This document shows positions 1 to 7,799 of a stretch of DNA of 16,025 nucleotides, one piece after another. The DNA lies in assembly GCA_018263365.1 (NCBI GenBank), contig JAANXI010000144.1, positions 1 through 16,025 on the forward strand, in the 5' to 3' direction. This DNA comes from Fidelibacterota bacterium. Lineage in GTDB: Bacteria; Fidelibacterota; JAANXI01. The notes below the pieces were generated by a model that saw only the letters and a program-made list of their open reading frames with translations, was not told the DNA's origin and ran no database searches. Each line of letters begins with the position of its first letter. The stretch's first letter is position 1. Made by a program: the position numbers and the translations under genes.

Positions 1-1101
1 GAACCTGAGGCATATACAAGTTTTACCCTGATAGACAATGACTTTGAAGAATCCCATTATTTTACCCATGGGATTGATGCGCTCCGGGTGACGTTGGCCC
101 ATGAACTCTTTCACCATTTTCATCTGGGATACGTTCTGGATACCGGCAATATCTGGTGGTATGAGCTGACCAGCAGTTGGTTTGAAGATGTTGCATATCC
201 TGAGGTAAATGACTATGCGCAGTACGTTTCCCGGTTTTTTCATAATCCGAGGACGCTGGACCAGAGCGGAGGATACCAGGCGGCACATTACGGGTTTGTC
301 CTCTCCGATTACGGCGAGCCTCAACTTTGGAATGAGATGTGGACGGCGTTCATTGATTCGTCGGCTTACTTCGCAATCGAATCAACCTTAGAAGAATACG
401 GTACGTCCTTTTCACAATCGTACCAGCGATTTGCCGGATGGAACCTCCTTACTGGAGAACGGGCTCTCCCGGGAGTGGGATATCCGGACGCCGGTTTATA
501 CCCGGAGATCGAAGTCGACGGACAGATCACTATTCCCGATTCCCTGCCGACAAATAAGGCCATCGGCCCCAGAGATATCGGGTATTATGAGGTGTTTAAC
601 GGAAATGAGCCTCAATTTTACCAGATGGATTTTTCCGGAGACGGGGCGTTCCTCAAAGGAGTATTTGCGCTCTCTGACGATACCGAAATCCTGCGGGAAT
701 TCGATGCCGGTCAGTCGTTGGGAATAGACCTGAACCATCCGGATTATACTGGCTTAGTTGCACTCGCAAACGGGGGAGAACAGTTTAAAGCCCTGAAGAT
801 AGACCAAATTGTCAAAATCCTCAGGCCGTATCCGAATCCGTTCGTGCGGGGCGAGCATTCGGTGCTGAAACTGTACACCGTCCTTACCGAAAAGTCGGCT
901 ATAACGCTCCATATGTATAATATTCGTGGTCAAAAAATGTACACCTACAACTTTGGTCACACTGAGTTCGAAAGCGGACCACAAACCCTGACTATTCCAT
1001 TGGATGCTGCTACGCTCGGAACTTTGAGCAGCGGGGTGTATTTCCTGCGGCTCGAAGCGGGAAATTCGCGGCAATCAACAAAATTCGTCCTCATCCAATG
1101 A
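1..1101 (+). CDS. Secreted metalloprotease-like protein with type IX sorting domain (5' partial)
   Basis: The reading frame is open from base 1, so the N-terminus (signal peptide and probably more) lies outside the window; 366 residues are visible. HELFH at visible residues 34-38 is a HExxH zinc-site motif. A YELTSSWFED segment follows, in which Glu55 could be the third zinc ligand of a gluzincin-type site. The spacing and the aromatic-rich helix after it resemble the MXAN_6640-type putative metalloproteases. The last ~95 residues, from PYPNPF at 276-281, form a beta-rich domain with an N-I-R-G-Q turn and an S-G-V-Y-F-L-R-L strand, typical of the type A C-terminal sorting domain of type IX secretion. 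I infer an exported, probably surface-attached protein. The sorting domain is more certain than the protease activity. Its stop overlaps the next start in ATGA. Confidence 0.75.
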   Translation, partial: EPEAYTSFTLIDNDFEESHYFTHGIDALRVTLAHELFHHFHLGYVLDTGNIWWYELTSSWFEDVAYPEVNDYAQYVSRFFHNPRTLDQSGGYQAAHYGFVLSDYGEPQLWNEMWTAFIDSSAYFAIESTLEEYGTSFSQSYQRFAGWNLLTGERALPGVGYPDAGLYPEIEVDGQITIPDSLPTNKAIGPRDIGYYEVFNGNEPQFYQMDFSGDGAFLKGVFALSDDTEILREFDAGQSLGIDLNHPDYTGLVALANGGEQFKALKIDQIVKILRPYPNPFVRGEHSVLKLYTVLTEKSAITLHMYNIRGQKMYTYNFGHTEFESGPQTLTIPLDAATLGTLSSGVYFLRLEAGNSRQSTKFVLIQ

Positions 1102-1700
1102 CTGATCAGTATAAGACTATCCAGTCTCCGGCCTCGGCGGAATTTAAGGAGAAGGGCTCCAAATTCATCGCGCAGGTTTTTCCTGTACAATCCAGGGAAG
1201 AGGCGGAGCAAAAACTCGCTGAGGTCAAGAAAGAATACTACGATGCTACGCATAATTGTTCGGCGTTTAAAGTAGGAATCGGAGACGATGCTGTCTACCA
1301 TTACGATGATGACGGCGAGCCCTCCGGAACGGCAGGTCAGCCTATTTACCAGGCGATTACCGACGCCGATCTCACCGATGTGTTGATTGTGGTCACGAGG
1401 TATTTCGGCGGCACCAAACTCGGGACTGGCGGACTGATTCGCGCGTACAGCAAAGCAGCAACACAAGCGATCGAAGCCACAAAGATCATCACGAAACGGC
1501 TCGCGGAGAAATTGACTGTCCGCACTACTTACGATGATATCAGTCAGGTGATGCGGAGCCTGGACGAAGTCGAGGGGAAAATCCTCAGCCAGGATTACGG
1601 TGCAGATATTACCCTGCAGGTGGCCGTGCGCAAGTCCCTTGCGAATCAATTCACTGAGCGACTTACCGACCTGACCGCCGGGCGAATAGAATTTGGATAG
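1098..1700 (+). CDS. yigZ: YigZ/IMPACT family protein
   Basis: 200 residues, the normal length for the YigZ (UPF0029, IMPACT) family. The N-terminal domain carries the family signature: KGSKFIA at 19-25, H52-N-C-S-A, then DDDGEPSGTAGQPI (about 70-83) and the VTRYFGGTKLGTGGLIRAY block (about 97-115). The C-terminal ~65 residues fit the ferredoxin-like DUF1949 domain. The cellular role of bacterial YigZ is not settled; eukaryotic IMPACT is linked to control of the Gcn2 kinase and to ribosomes. The ATG at 1098 overlaps the upstream stop by four bases and has no evident Shine-Dalgarno, which suggests translational coupling to the protease-like gene. That pairing has no obvious functional logic. 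Confidence 0.9.
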   Translation: MTDQYKTIQSPASAEFKEKGSKFIAQVFPVQSREEAEQKLAEVKKEYYDATHNCSAFKVGIGDDAVYHYDDDGEPSGTAGQPIYQAITDADLTDVLIVVTRYFGGTKLGTGGLIRAYSKAATQAIEATKIITKRLAEKLTVRTTYDDISQVMRSLDEVEGKILSQDYGADITLQVAVRKSLANQFTERLTDLTAGRIEFG

Positions 1701-1767
1701 GTACCCCAGAAATTTTATCTTTTGTGCTATGTTAACCCCAACAAAAATTTCGGTTATTGGATAGTTC

Positions 1768-2820
1768 ATGCTGTCATTCTTCAATTTTCGCTGGTTACCT
1801 GGCATCATTATAATTCCATTGATGCTGATCGGATGCTCTTTGCTTTTTCAGAGGAATTCCCCCTCCAAAACAAATGCGGAATCCATCCTTGAGCAGGTTG
1901 AATCTCCGACGTACGATGAATTCAAACCGCTTCCGTGGCAGGATTACGAGCGGTTTTATCAGCGGAGTCAATTTTATTTCGGTGATACAAATGAAACAGG
2001 GCCGCATCCAGTGGCTATTATGGCACACGGCTGCGGGGGCGTGGGCGGATTTTACCCGGAACCGCCAACTCAAATAACTCCTGATGATTCTGGACGATAT
2101 ACAAATGATGGAGGCATTCATACCTACCTGAACACGTATGCTAATTTCTTCGGGAATCACGGTATAATTCCGTATGTGGTAGACAGCAACGGACCGCGTG
2201 AAAATCACCTGGTGGAATTCAACGACCGGGTTATTTCCTGTTACGATACGCTGGAAGAAAAACACGCAACGTATATCCCGACTCGCCTGGAAGATATCCG
2301 CAGAGCTGTGGCATATCTGGCATACCGCAGCAAGAAAGCCGGAAAGACTGATTCAAGCATGATTTATCCGGATTTGAACAATATTTACATCATTGGGTGG
2401 AGCCAGGGAGCAGAAACAATACTACGCTTTTCAATGGCGCCGGATTACCGGGATGGCGCAAACATCCTGCACACCATGGAATCCCCGTTCGCCCGGATTC
2501 CGGCGGAACTCCGGCCGCCACGTCTCAACCTTATCGGCGTCTATCCCGCCGCCGGACACCTGTTACGCCGTTCAGAATATCTACAGGAAAGCCGTGTGGT
2601 CAATACTGCAATATTTATCGGGACCAACGATGACTTTTATACGGATGTTCGGTCATTTCAAAGAGAACTCGTGGATATTCCCGGGATCCATCACTACCGA
2701 GAGTTCCCCGGATTAGAGCACTCGTATGATAAGGATGATCCTGCACCGGAAAATCGGCGCGCCGCCTGGCAAACCCGGAAGGACATATTGGAAATTATTA
2801 ATGCAACGAGGCAGTTTTAA
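1768..2820 (+). CDS. Lipoprotein alpha/beta hydrolase (dienelactone-hydrolase-like)
   Basis: 350 residues. The N-terminus is a lipoprotein signal: Arg8, a hydrophobic stretch at 11-21 and a lipobox L-I-G-C with Cys23 as the lipidation site, so the mature protein should be membrane-anchored outside the cytoplasm. The rest is an alpha/beta hydrolase: HGCGG at 87-91 as an oxyanion-hole segment, GWSQG at 210-214 giving nucleophile Ser212, an acid in TNDD (Asp288 or 289) and His318 in LEHSY. The order nucleophile-acid-histidine fits the fold. The substrate cannot be told from sequence; an ester or peptide bond is plausible. It starts 67 bases after yigZ with no clear Shine-Dalgarno or promoter. 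The fold and lipobox are clear; the specific family is tentative. Confidence 0.75.
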   Translation: MLSFFNFRWLPGIIIIPLMLIGCSLLFQRNSPSKTNAESILEQVESPTYDEFKPLPWQDYERFYQRSQFYFGDTNETGPHPVAIMAHGCGGVGGFYPEPPTQITPDDSGRYTNDGGIHTYLNTYANFFGNHGIIPYVVDSNGPRENHLVEFNDRVISCYDTLEEKHATYIPTRLEDIRRAVAYLAYRSKKAGKTDSSMIYPDLNNIYIIGWSQGAETILRFSMAPDYRDGANILHTMESPFARIPAELRPPRLNLIGVYPAAGHLLRRSEYLQESRVVNTAIFIGTNDDFYTDVRSFQRELVDIPGIHHYREFPGLEHSYDKDDPAPENRRAAWQTRKDILEIINATRQF

Positions 2821-2847
2821 TTGAGCCGCGAAGAAACGCGAAGGGAG

Positions 2848-2863
2848 ATTGACATGTTGGGCC
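2848..2863 (+). repeat. First copy of the ATTGACATGTTGGGCC motif
   Basis: This 16-mer recurs at 5444-5458 with a single-base deletion. It sits 28 bases after the hydrolase stop, preceded by GCGAAGGGAG; the second copy is preceded by GCGAGGA. The shared flank suggests two decayed copies of one element. Confidence 0.4.
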
Positions 2864-2896
2864 GTCCCCCCTCGACATTACTGGCCTCACCCTGTC

Positions 2897-2910
2897 CCCC
2901 TTCAAAGGGG
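2897..2910. repeat. Short hairpin, 5-bp stem
   Basis: CCCCT and AGGGG flank TCAA. An alternative pairing joins GTCCC at 2894-2898 with GGGAC at 2916-2920. There is no T-run after it, so it is a poor terminator. It is probably part of a dispersed intergenic repeat. Confidence 0.4.
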
Positions 2911-3055
2911 ATATAGGGACGTGGCCTGCGGTGCGGGGCTCGGCCTGGGAGTGTGTGGTGTTGGCGACGGTCCAGTAACCGTTCCGCCAGCGCCGGTTGG
3001 ACTAGGCAGTAAATGAATGCCGCCCACATTCCCTTTCGCAAAAAGAGGAATACGG

Positions 3056-3070
3056 ATGGGGAATCCCCAT
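3056..3070. repeat. Perfect 6-bp inverted repeat (ATGGGG-AAT-CCCCAT)
   Basis: Two perfect 6-base arms surround a 3-base loop in the gene-free region ahead of tex. A run of A and T follows (3071-3090), itself partly symmetric with GAAAT and ATTTC ends. It could be a protein-binding site or a relic repeat. No gene ends just before it, so a terminator role is unlikely. Confidence 0.4.
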
Positions 3071-3200
3071 GAAATAGTTTTAAAAATTTCACGGTGCAAG
3101 CGTGGCGCAGTTTTACTGGCCAGATTTTATTATCCTTATTCCGGATATGGACTTTTTAATATCTTAGTTTGTGAATAAGGTTAGAACTATTTTCAGAAGA

Positions 3201-3233
3201 ATGGTTTTTAAAATGAGGAGTGTTATCATCTGA
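3201..3233 (+). other. Possible 10-codon leader reading frame overlapping the tex start
   Basis: An ATG at 3201 opens a frame reading MVFKMRSVII. Its TGA stop at 3231-3233 shares a base with the tex ATG (TGATG). The purine-rich AGAAGA just before it could act as a weak ribosome site, and the tex Shine-Dalgarno (GAGGAG, 3215-3220) lies inside the little frame. This layout is typical of stop-start translational coupling, but a frame this short can easily arise by chance. Confidence 0.25.
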
Positions 3234-5383
3234 TGGCAGACACTGAGAAACAAGTTTCCACACGTATTCTGGAATTCCTCAATGAGGATCTTCCGTACAA
3301 GCGCAACCAAATGCGGTCCGCGCTGGCATTACTCATCAACAGGGCGACAATCCCGTTTGTAGCACGTTACAGAAAGGAAGCGACCGGCGAACTGAACGAG
3401 ATAGAATTGAAGGATATCTCGGACAAGTATGATTATTACGAAGAACTGGAAGATCGCAAGGAGACCGTCCTCGGCACGATCGAAAAGCAGGGCAAACTCA
3501 CCGATGAGTTAAAAGTGCAGATCCTCCAGTGTCGCGAAAAAACGAAACTGGAAGATTTGTACGCGCCGTACAAACCCAAACGTCGTACGCGCGCACAGAA
3601 AGCCAGGGAGAAAGGACTGGAGCCGCTGGCAGACCAAATCTGGGAGCAACCGGCAGACGGCGAGTCACTGGAAACCATGGCAGAGGAATTCCTGACCGAA
3701 GATGTGGAAACCGTCGAAGATGCCTTGGCCGGAGCCCACGACATCATTGCTGAGCGCATTGCCGATGATGCGGATATCCGGCAGTGGCTGCGCGGATACA
3801 TGTACGAGAACGGACTGCTGACCGCCTCGGTGAAAAAGGAATGGAAGGACCAACCGTCCAAGTTCGAGATGTATTATGATTTTTCCGAACCGGTGAAGAG
3901 CATTGCCGGGCATCGATTTCTGGCAATTCGTCGGGGAGCATCCGAAGACATCCTGAATTACTCCATCGATGTGGATGCCGAGCCCGTCCTGGACTACATC
4001 GCCGGAAAATGCATCACTGATGAGAGTCCGTACACGGAATTCCTCGAAGAAGTGATTGCAGATGCTTATCAAAGACTGCTGTCGCTCTCAATCAGTTCGG
4101 GAATCCTCGCGGAAGTCAGAGAAGCGTCGGAAGAAGAGGCCATAGAAGTATTCTCAAAGAATGTGCGGGATCTGCTCATGGCCGCTCCGGCGGGGCACCG
4201 GAATACGCTCGCAATCGATCCTGGCTTCCGTACCGGCTGTAAAATCGCCGGATTGAATGAAACAGGGCAATTCCTGCAGAACGAGACTATCTACCCCCAT
4301 CCACCGCAGGCGAAGCGGAAAGAAGCGGGCCAATTAGTAAAATTTCTTGTGGGGAAGTACGATATCGAACTCATCGCCATCGGCAACGGCACGGCTGGAC
4401 GAGAGACTCAGACATTCGTGCAAGAGTTGCTTCGAAACAATGATATATCCGCCACCCCGGTGATGGTAAACGAATCCGGCGCGTCAGTGTACTCGGCTTC
4501 GGAAGTCGCTGTCGAGGAATTCCCGGATCTCGACGTGACAGTGCGCGGTGCGATATCCATTGGGCGTCGCCTGCAGGATCCCCTGGCGGAATTGGTGAAG
4601 ATTGACCCCAAAAGTATTGGGGTGGGGCAGTATCAGCACGATGTAAACCAGACGAAACTGAAGGAGGAACTGGATTCGGTGGTGTCGAGTTGTGTGAACG
4701 CGGTCGGCGTGGATATCAACACGGCATCAAAGCAGCTTCTGACCCACGTTTCCGGGCTTACTTCCTCCACCGCCGCCGCGATTGTGGAGCAGCGGGAGAG
4801 CGACGGCATCTTCAGTAACCGACAGGAAATTCGGGATGTCGCCGGCATTGGTGACGTCACCTACGAACAGTGCGCCGGATTTCTGAAGATCCCCGGCGGT
4901 GACAACCCGCTGGATAACAGTAACGTGCATCCGGAGTCGTACTACATCGTTGAGAAGATGGTGCAGGACGTCGGGAAATCTCTGGAAGAGGTTATCGGAA
5001 GGGGAATAGATGTCGACCCCAAAAAGTATGTGGACGAGAACAAAGGATTACCGACCATCCAGGACATTCTGAAGGAATTGAAACGACCCGGCCGGGATCC
5101 CAGAGATGAATTCGAAGCGGCATCATTCAAAGAAGGCATCAATGAAATCGAAGACCTGAAAGAAGGAATGCTCCTTGAAGGAACTGTGACAAACGTGACT
5201 CACTTCGGCGGATTCGTGGATATCGGCGTCCACCAGGATGGATTAGTGCATATTTCCGAAATAGCCGATAAATTTGTGAAAGACCCGCACGAGGAAATGA
5301 AGGTCGGGCAGGTCATCAAAGTCAAAGTGTTAAACGTCGATGTAGACAGGAAACGCATCAGTTTGAGTATGAAGCAGGTGTGA
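3233..5383 (+). CDS. tex: Tex-family RNA-binding transcription accessory protein
   Basis: 716 residues, slightly shorter than the usual 720-780. The N-terminal helical region carries the Tex signature IPFVARYRKEATG (40-52) and LEDLYAPYKPKRRTRA (106-121). A YqgF/RNase H-like domain begins near 324 with AIDPGFRTGCKIAG, keeping Asp329. A helix-hairpin-helix region spans about 494-570 (INTASKQLL, SGLTSSTA, VAGIGDVT). The C-terminus is an S1 RNA-binding domain from about 644 (GTVTNVTHFGGFVDIG, DGLVHISEI, VKVLNVDVDRKRISLSMK). Tex proteins are cytoplasmic nucleic-acid-binding proteins that associate with transcription complexes. The start has GAGGAG 12 bases upstream, a long gap. It stands alone between two gene-free intervals. 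Confidence 0.95.
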   Translation: MADTEKQVSTRILEFLNEDLPYKRNQMRSALALLINRATIPFVARYRKEATGELNEIELKDISDKYDYYEELEDRKETVLGTIEKQGKLTDELKVQILQCREKTKLEDLYAPYKPKRRTRAQKAREKGLEPLADQIWEQPADGESLETMAEEFLTEDVETVEDALAGAHDIIAERIADDADIRQWLRGYMYENGLLTASVKKEWKDQPSKFEMYYDFSEPVKSIAGHRFLAIRRGASEDILNYSIDVDAEPVLDYIAGKCITDESPYTEFLEEVIADAYQRLLSLSISSGILAEVREASEEEAIEVFSKNVRDLLMAAPAGHRNTLAIDPGFRTGCKIAGLNETGQFLQNETIYPHPPQAKRKEAGQLVKFLVGKYDIELIAIGNGTAGRETQTFVQELLRNNDISATPVMVNESGASVYSASEVAVEEFPDLDVTVRGAISIGRRLQDPLAELVKIDPKSIGVGQYQHDVNQTKLKEELDSVVSSCVNAVGVDINTASKQLLTHVSGLTSSTAAAIVEQRESDGIFSNRQEIRDVAGIGDVTYEQCAGFLKIPGGDNPLDNSNVHPESYYIVEKMVQDVGKSLEEVIGRGIDVDPKKYVDENKGLPTIQDILKELKRPGRDPRDEFEAASFKEGINEIEDLKEGMLLEGTVTNVTHFGGFVDIGVHQDGLVHISEIADKFVKDPHEEMKVGQVIKVKVLNVDVDRKRISLSMKQV

Positions 5384-5443
5384 ATAGGCAATAGAAACAC
5401 ACCTTGGTGACTTATTAAATTGCGATAAAGAGGGGGGCGAGGA

Positions 5444-5458
5444 ATTGACATTTGGGCC
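5444..5458 (+). repeat. Second copy of an ATTGACAT(G)TTGGGCC motif
   Basis: This 15-mer matches 2848-2863 (ATTGACATGTTGGGCC) except for one missing base. Both copies are preceded by a purine-rich GCGA stretch, and each lies shortly downstream of a gene end. It is probably the remnant of a dispersed intergenic repeat. Confidence 0.4.
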
Positions 5459-5600
5459 ATTTCACACAACGGGTTAAGAAGTATGCGAAGGGAAAGTTAA
5501 GAACAAGTGAAAGAACAAGAGTGGAAAAACAACCACGTTCGTATAGGTTTTATTAGACCAGCCGGATATCAGACCGGGAACGCTAGAGACATGACGGTTT

Positions 5601-5638
5601 TAACATTAACACGATAACACCGTAACACTATAACACGG
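5601..5638 (+). repeat. Four 8-bp TAACACNN direct repeats
   Basis: Four consecutive units TAACACNN (ending GA, CG, TA, GG) begin at 5607, 5615, 5623 and 5631, preceded by a degenerate TAACAT unit at 5601. A 9-base direct repeat, ACGGTTTTA, flanks the array at 5594-5602 and 5635-5643. Unit length and the lack of spacers exclude CRISPR. The array coincides with the tkt promoter candidate. Confidence 0.7.
5606..5634 (+). promoter_or_regulatory. Candidate tkt promoter
   Basis: TTAACA (5606-5611, 5/6 to TTGACA) and TATAAC (5629-5634, 5/6 to TATAAT) are separated by exactly 17 bases. Transcription would start near 5641 and give a leader of about 74 bases before the tkt ATG. Both boxes are made from the TAACACNN repeats, so the match may partly be a by-product of the array. 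Confidence 0.45.
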
Positions 5639-5714
5639 TTTTACTAACTTGAACACCTGCTCCGGGAGGAGTCCCTTCCGGGAAACACTATCGAACTAAT
5701 CAAAGGAGTGTAGT

Positions 5715-7721
5715 ATGGCTGCAATTGATTTATCGACTCTGAGTATAAACACAATACGAACACTTGCCATAGATGGCGTGCAAGAGGCCAATTCCGGCCA
5801 TCCCGGGATGCCGATGGGCTGTGCCCCGATTGCGTATACGCTCTGGACGAAATTTATGAATTACTCGCCGGACGATCCGGCGTGGCCGAACCGGGATCGG
5901 TTTGTCCTCTCCGCCGGACACGGCTCTATGTTGCTTTACAGCATGTTGCATCTGACCGGGTATGATCTCCCGATGGAAGAACTGAAGAACTTTCGTCAGT
6001 TTGGCAGCAAAACCGCCGGGCATCCGGAATACTGGGAAGCGCCGGGTATCGAGACTACCACCGGTCCGCTGGGCCAGGGATTCAGCAACGGTGTGGGGAT
6101 GGCGCTGGCTGGAAAGCACCTGGCCGCTGTGTTCAACAAGCCAGGATATCCTATCGTAGATCACAACATCTATGCGATTTGCAGCGACGGTGATATTATG
6201 GAGGGCATCTCTTCGGAAGCCGCCTCGCTCGCCGGACATCTTGGTTTGGATAATATTATTTTTCTCTACGATGATAACAATATTACCATCGATGGTAACA
6301 CGAGTTTGGCTTTTTCTGAAGATGTCCCAGAACGTTTTGAGGCTTATGACTGGCATGTCCAGACAGTGGATGATGCCAACGATTTGGATGCGCTGGAAAA
6401 CGCCATCCGGACTGCCAAAGATGTGAGGGGCAAGCCGCACCTGATCTCTGTGAAGACCCACATCGGATACGGGAGTCCGAACAAACAGAATACATCGGAC
6501 GCTCATGGAGCGCCCCTTGGAGAGGAGGAAGTCCGGCTGACCAAGGAAAATCTCGGCTGGGATCCGGAGAAAAAGTTTTATGTCCCGGACGAAGTGCGGG
6601 GCCATCTGACTACTAAGGCAAATGAGCGGAAGCAGGCGAAAGCGGAGTGGGATAATCTGTTTGAATCGTACCGCGAAGAATATCCGGAGCTGGCGACGGA
6701 TTATAAACGTCGGATGGCAGAAAAACTGCCGGAGAATTGGGATACTGATCTTCCTGTATTTAAGCCCGAAAATGGCAAAATGGCGACGCGGAAAGCTTCC
6801 GGCGCGGCAATCCAAAAACTGGCGGCCAATATCCCTGAATTGATTGGCGGATCGGCTGACCTGGAGCCGTCCAACAAGACCTATATCGATACGGACAAGA
6901 ACTTCGCTAAAGACGCCTGCGACCAGCGCAATATCCACTTTGGAGTCCGGGAACACGCCATGGGCGGTATCCTCAATGGGATGTCGTTGCAAAAGGGAGT
7001 ACGGCCGTATGGTGGGACTTTCCTGATATTTTCGGATTATATGCGTCCAACGCTACGTCTCGCCGCCATGATGGGCCTCACGAATATTTACATCTACACG
7101 CACGATTCCATTGGTCTGGGTGAGGACGGCCCGACCCACCAGCCGATTGAGCAATTGGCTTCCTTGCGGGCTATTCCGAATTTTCTTACCCTGCGTCCCG
7201 CCGATGCTAACGAAGTGGTCGAGTGCTGGAAGATTGCCTTGCAGCAAACCGATAGACCGACCGCACTTATTTTAACACGACAGGGATTACCGATTTTTGA
7301 CCGGACTCAGGTCGCCGCAGCCTCAAATGTAGCGAAGGGCGGATACGTTTTGCGGGACTCCGGAGAGAGTCCCGAAGTGATTCTACTGGCCTCCGGCTCC
7401 GAAGTGGCGCTGGCACTCGCCGCGCAGAATGATCTTGCTTCGCAGGGAATTGAATCGAGAGTCGTCAATATGTGCTCGTGGGAACTGTTTGAAGAGCAGT
7501 CGCCAGAGTACAAAGACGCCGTTTTACCGGCTGCCATTCAGAATCGCGTCGTCATTGAGGCAGGGCGACGAACCGGCTGGGAGCGATATGGCGGTACCAC
7601 GAATGCCGCCTACATCACCATGGAGACCTTTGGCGCATCCGCCCCCGGAAATGAAGTGTTCGAACACTACGGGTTTACAGCGGAGAATGTAGTTGAGAAG
7701 ACTAAAGGATTGTTGAGTTAG
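5715..7721 (+). CDS. tkt: Transketolase
   Basis: 668 residues, full length for transketolase, the thiamine-diphosphate enzyme that moves two-carbon ketol units between sugar phosphates in the pentose phosphate pathway. Visible signatures in order: [11 protein letters not shown] with His29, [10 protein letters not shown] with His69, GPLGQG (117-122), the cofactor motif [14 protein letters not shown] (157-170) ending at DDNNITIDG with Asn188/Asn189, VREHAM with the catalytic Glu413, and [15 protein letters not shown] in the pyrimidine domain. The C-terminal domain is complete. The start is fixed by AAAGGAG at 5702-5708, six bases before ATG. Transcription ends at the hairpin at 7756-7785, facing the minus-strand genes. 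Confidence 0.97.
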   Translation: MAAIDLSTLSINTIRTLAIDGVQEANSGHPGMPMGCAPIAYTLWTKFMNYSPDDPAWPNRDRFVLSAGHGSMLLYSMLHLTGYDLPMEELKNFRQFGSKTAGHPEYWEAPGIETTTGPLGQGFSNGVGMALAGKHLAAVFNKPGYPIVDHNIYAICSDGDIMEGISSEAASLAGHLGLDNIIFLYDDNNITIDGNTSLAFSEDVPERFEAYDWHVQTVDDANDLDALENAIRTAKDVRGKPHLISVKTHIGYGSPNKQNTSDAHGAPLGEEEVRLTKENLGWDPEKKFYVPDEVRGHLTTKANERKQAKAEWDNLFESYREEYPELATDYKRRMAEKLPENWDTDLPVFKPENGKMATRKASGAAIQKLAANIPELIGGSADLEPSNKTYIDTDKNFAKDACDQRNIHFGVREHAMGGILNGMSLQKGVRPYGGTFLIFSDYMRPTLRLAAMMGLTNIYIYTHDSIGLGEDGPTHQPIEQLASLRAIPNFLTLRPADANEVVECWKIALQQTDRPTALILTRQGLPIFDRTQVAAASNVAKGGYVLRDSGESPEVILLASGSEVALALAAQNDLASQGIESRVVNMCSWELFEEQSPEYKDAVLPAAIQNRVVIEAGRRTGWERYGGTTNAAYITMETFGASAPGNEVFEHYGFTAENVVEKTKGLLS

Positions 7722-7755
7722 CTGTTGTACATTATTTGAATTCCCAAAATCTGGA

Positions 7756-7785
7756 GATGCCATCCCGCGCTGGCGGGATGGCATC
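7756..7785. terminator. Bidirectional intrinsic terminator
   Basis: GATGCCATCCCGC and its exact complement form a perfect 13-bp stem around a GCTG loop. TTT follows on the plus strand and ATTTT on the minus strand (CCAAAA at 7744-7749). It lies 34 bases past the tkt stop and 14 bases past the transporter stop, so it can end both convergent units. Confidence 0.85.
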
Positions 7786-7799
7786 TTTGGTGTAAAGCG

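Larger units (their letters stand above)
2821..3232. other. Gene-free interval before tex with hairpins and repeat fragments
   Basis: I find no convincing gene in these 412 bases. Reading frames here are short, low in family-like content and rich in residues produced by C-runs and G-runs. The interval starts with a purine-rich stretch (GCGAAGAAACGCGAAG), continues with a motif shared with the tex-tkt interval, then hairpins at 2897-2910 and 3056-3070. Runs such as CCCCCTTCAAAGGGG look like the degraded dispersed intergenic repeats seen in many environmental genomes. I infer relics of such repeats. The 3' end must hold the tex promoter, but I cannot pick a credible -35/-10 pair. Confidence 0.5.
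5384..5714. other. Gene-free interval between tex and tkt (tkt leader)
   Basis: 331 bases without a supportable gene. The left part holds a motif shared with the region before tex. The middle holds an 8-bp repeat array with an embedded promoter candidate. The right part is a roughly 75-base leader with overlapping G/C hairpins at 5660-5683 and the tkt ribosome site. GGTGTG at 5377-5382 and CACACC at 5398-5403 can pair over the tex stop, but no T-run follows, so I do not call a terminator. Confidence 0.5.

Noticed and set aside
1709..1751. GAAATTTT/AAAATTTC inverted repeat between yigZ and the hydrolase gene
   Set aside because: The arms are A/T only with a 27-base loop; too weak to call a terminator or operator.
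957..1808. 283-codon open frame on the minus strand
   Set aside because: It is antisense to the well-supported yigZ gene, has no family features and arises from its codon pattern.
2817..3092. 91-codon minus-strand frame in the gene-free region
   Set aside because: It translates hairpin and C-run repeats into low-information protein, with no ribosome site. Such frames are common in dispersed intergenic repeats.
2878..3121. TTACTGGCC at both 2878-2886 and 3113-3121, a possible target-site duplication of an inserted element
   Set aside because: No terminal inverted repeats or transposase-like sequence lie inside, and one 9-base repeat in about 400 bases is not rare by chance.
5377..5403. Intrinsic terminator for tex from GGTGTG/CACACC
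   Set aside because: The stem is short, the loop is 15 bases, and no T-run follows.
5601..5638. CRISPR-like or origin-iteron reading of the TAACACNN array
   Set aside because: Units are 8 bp with no spacers, there are no cas genes, and no replication-initiation gene or DnaA-box cluster is nearby.
5730..6992. 420-codon open frame on the minus strand
   Set aside because: It lies wholly opposite transketolase, whose motifs are unmistakable; the composition is arginine- and histidine-rich as expected for a shadow frame.
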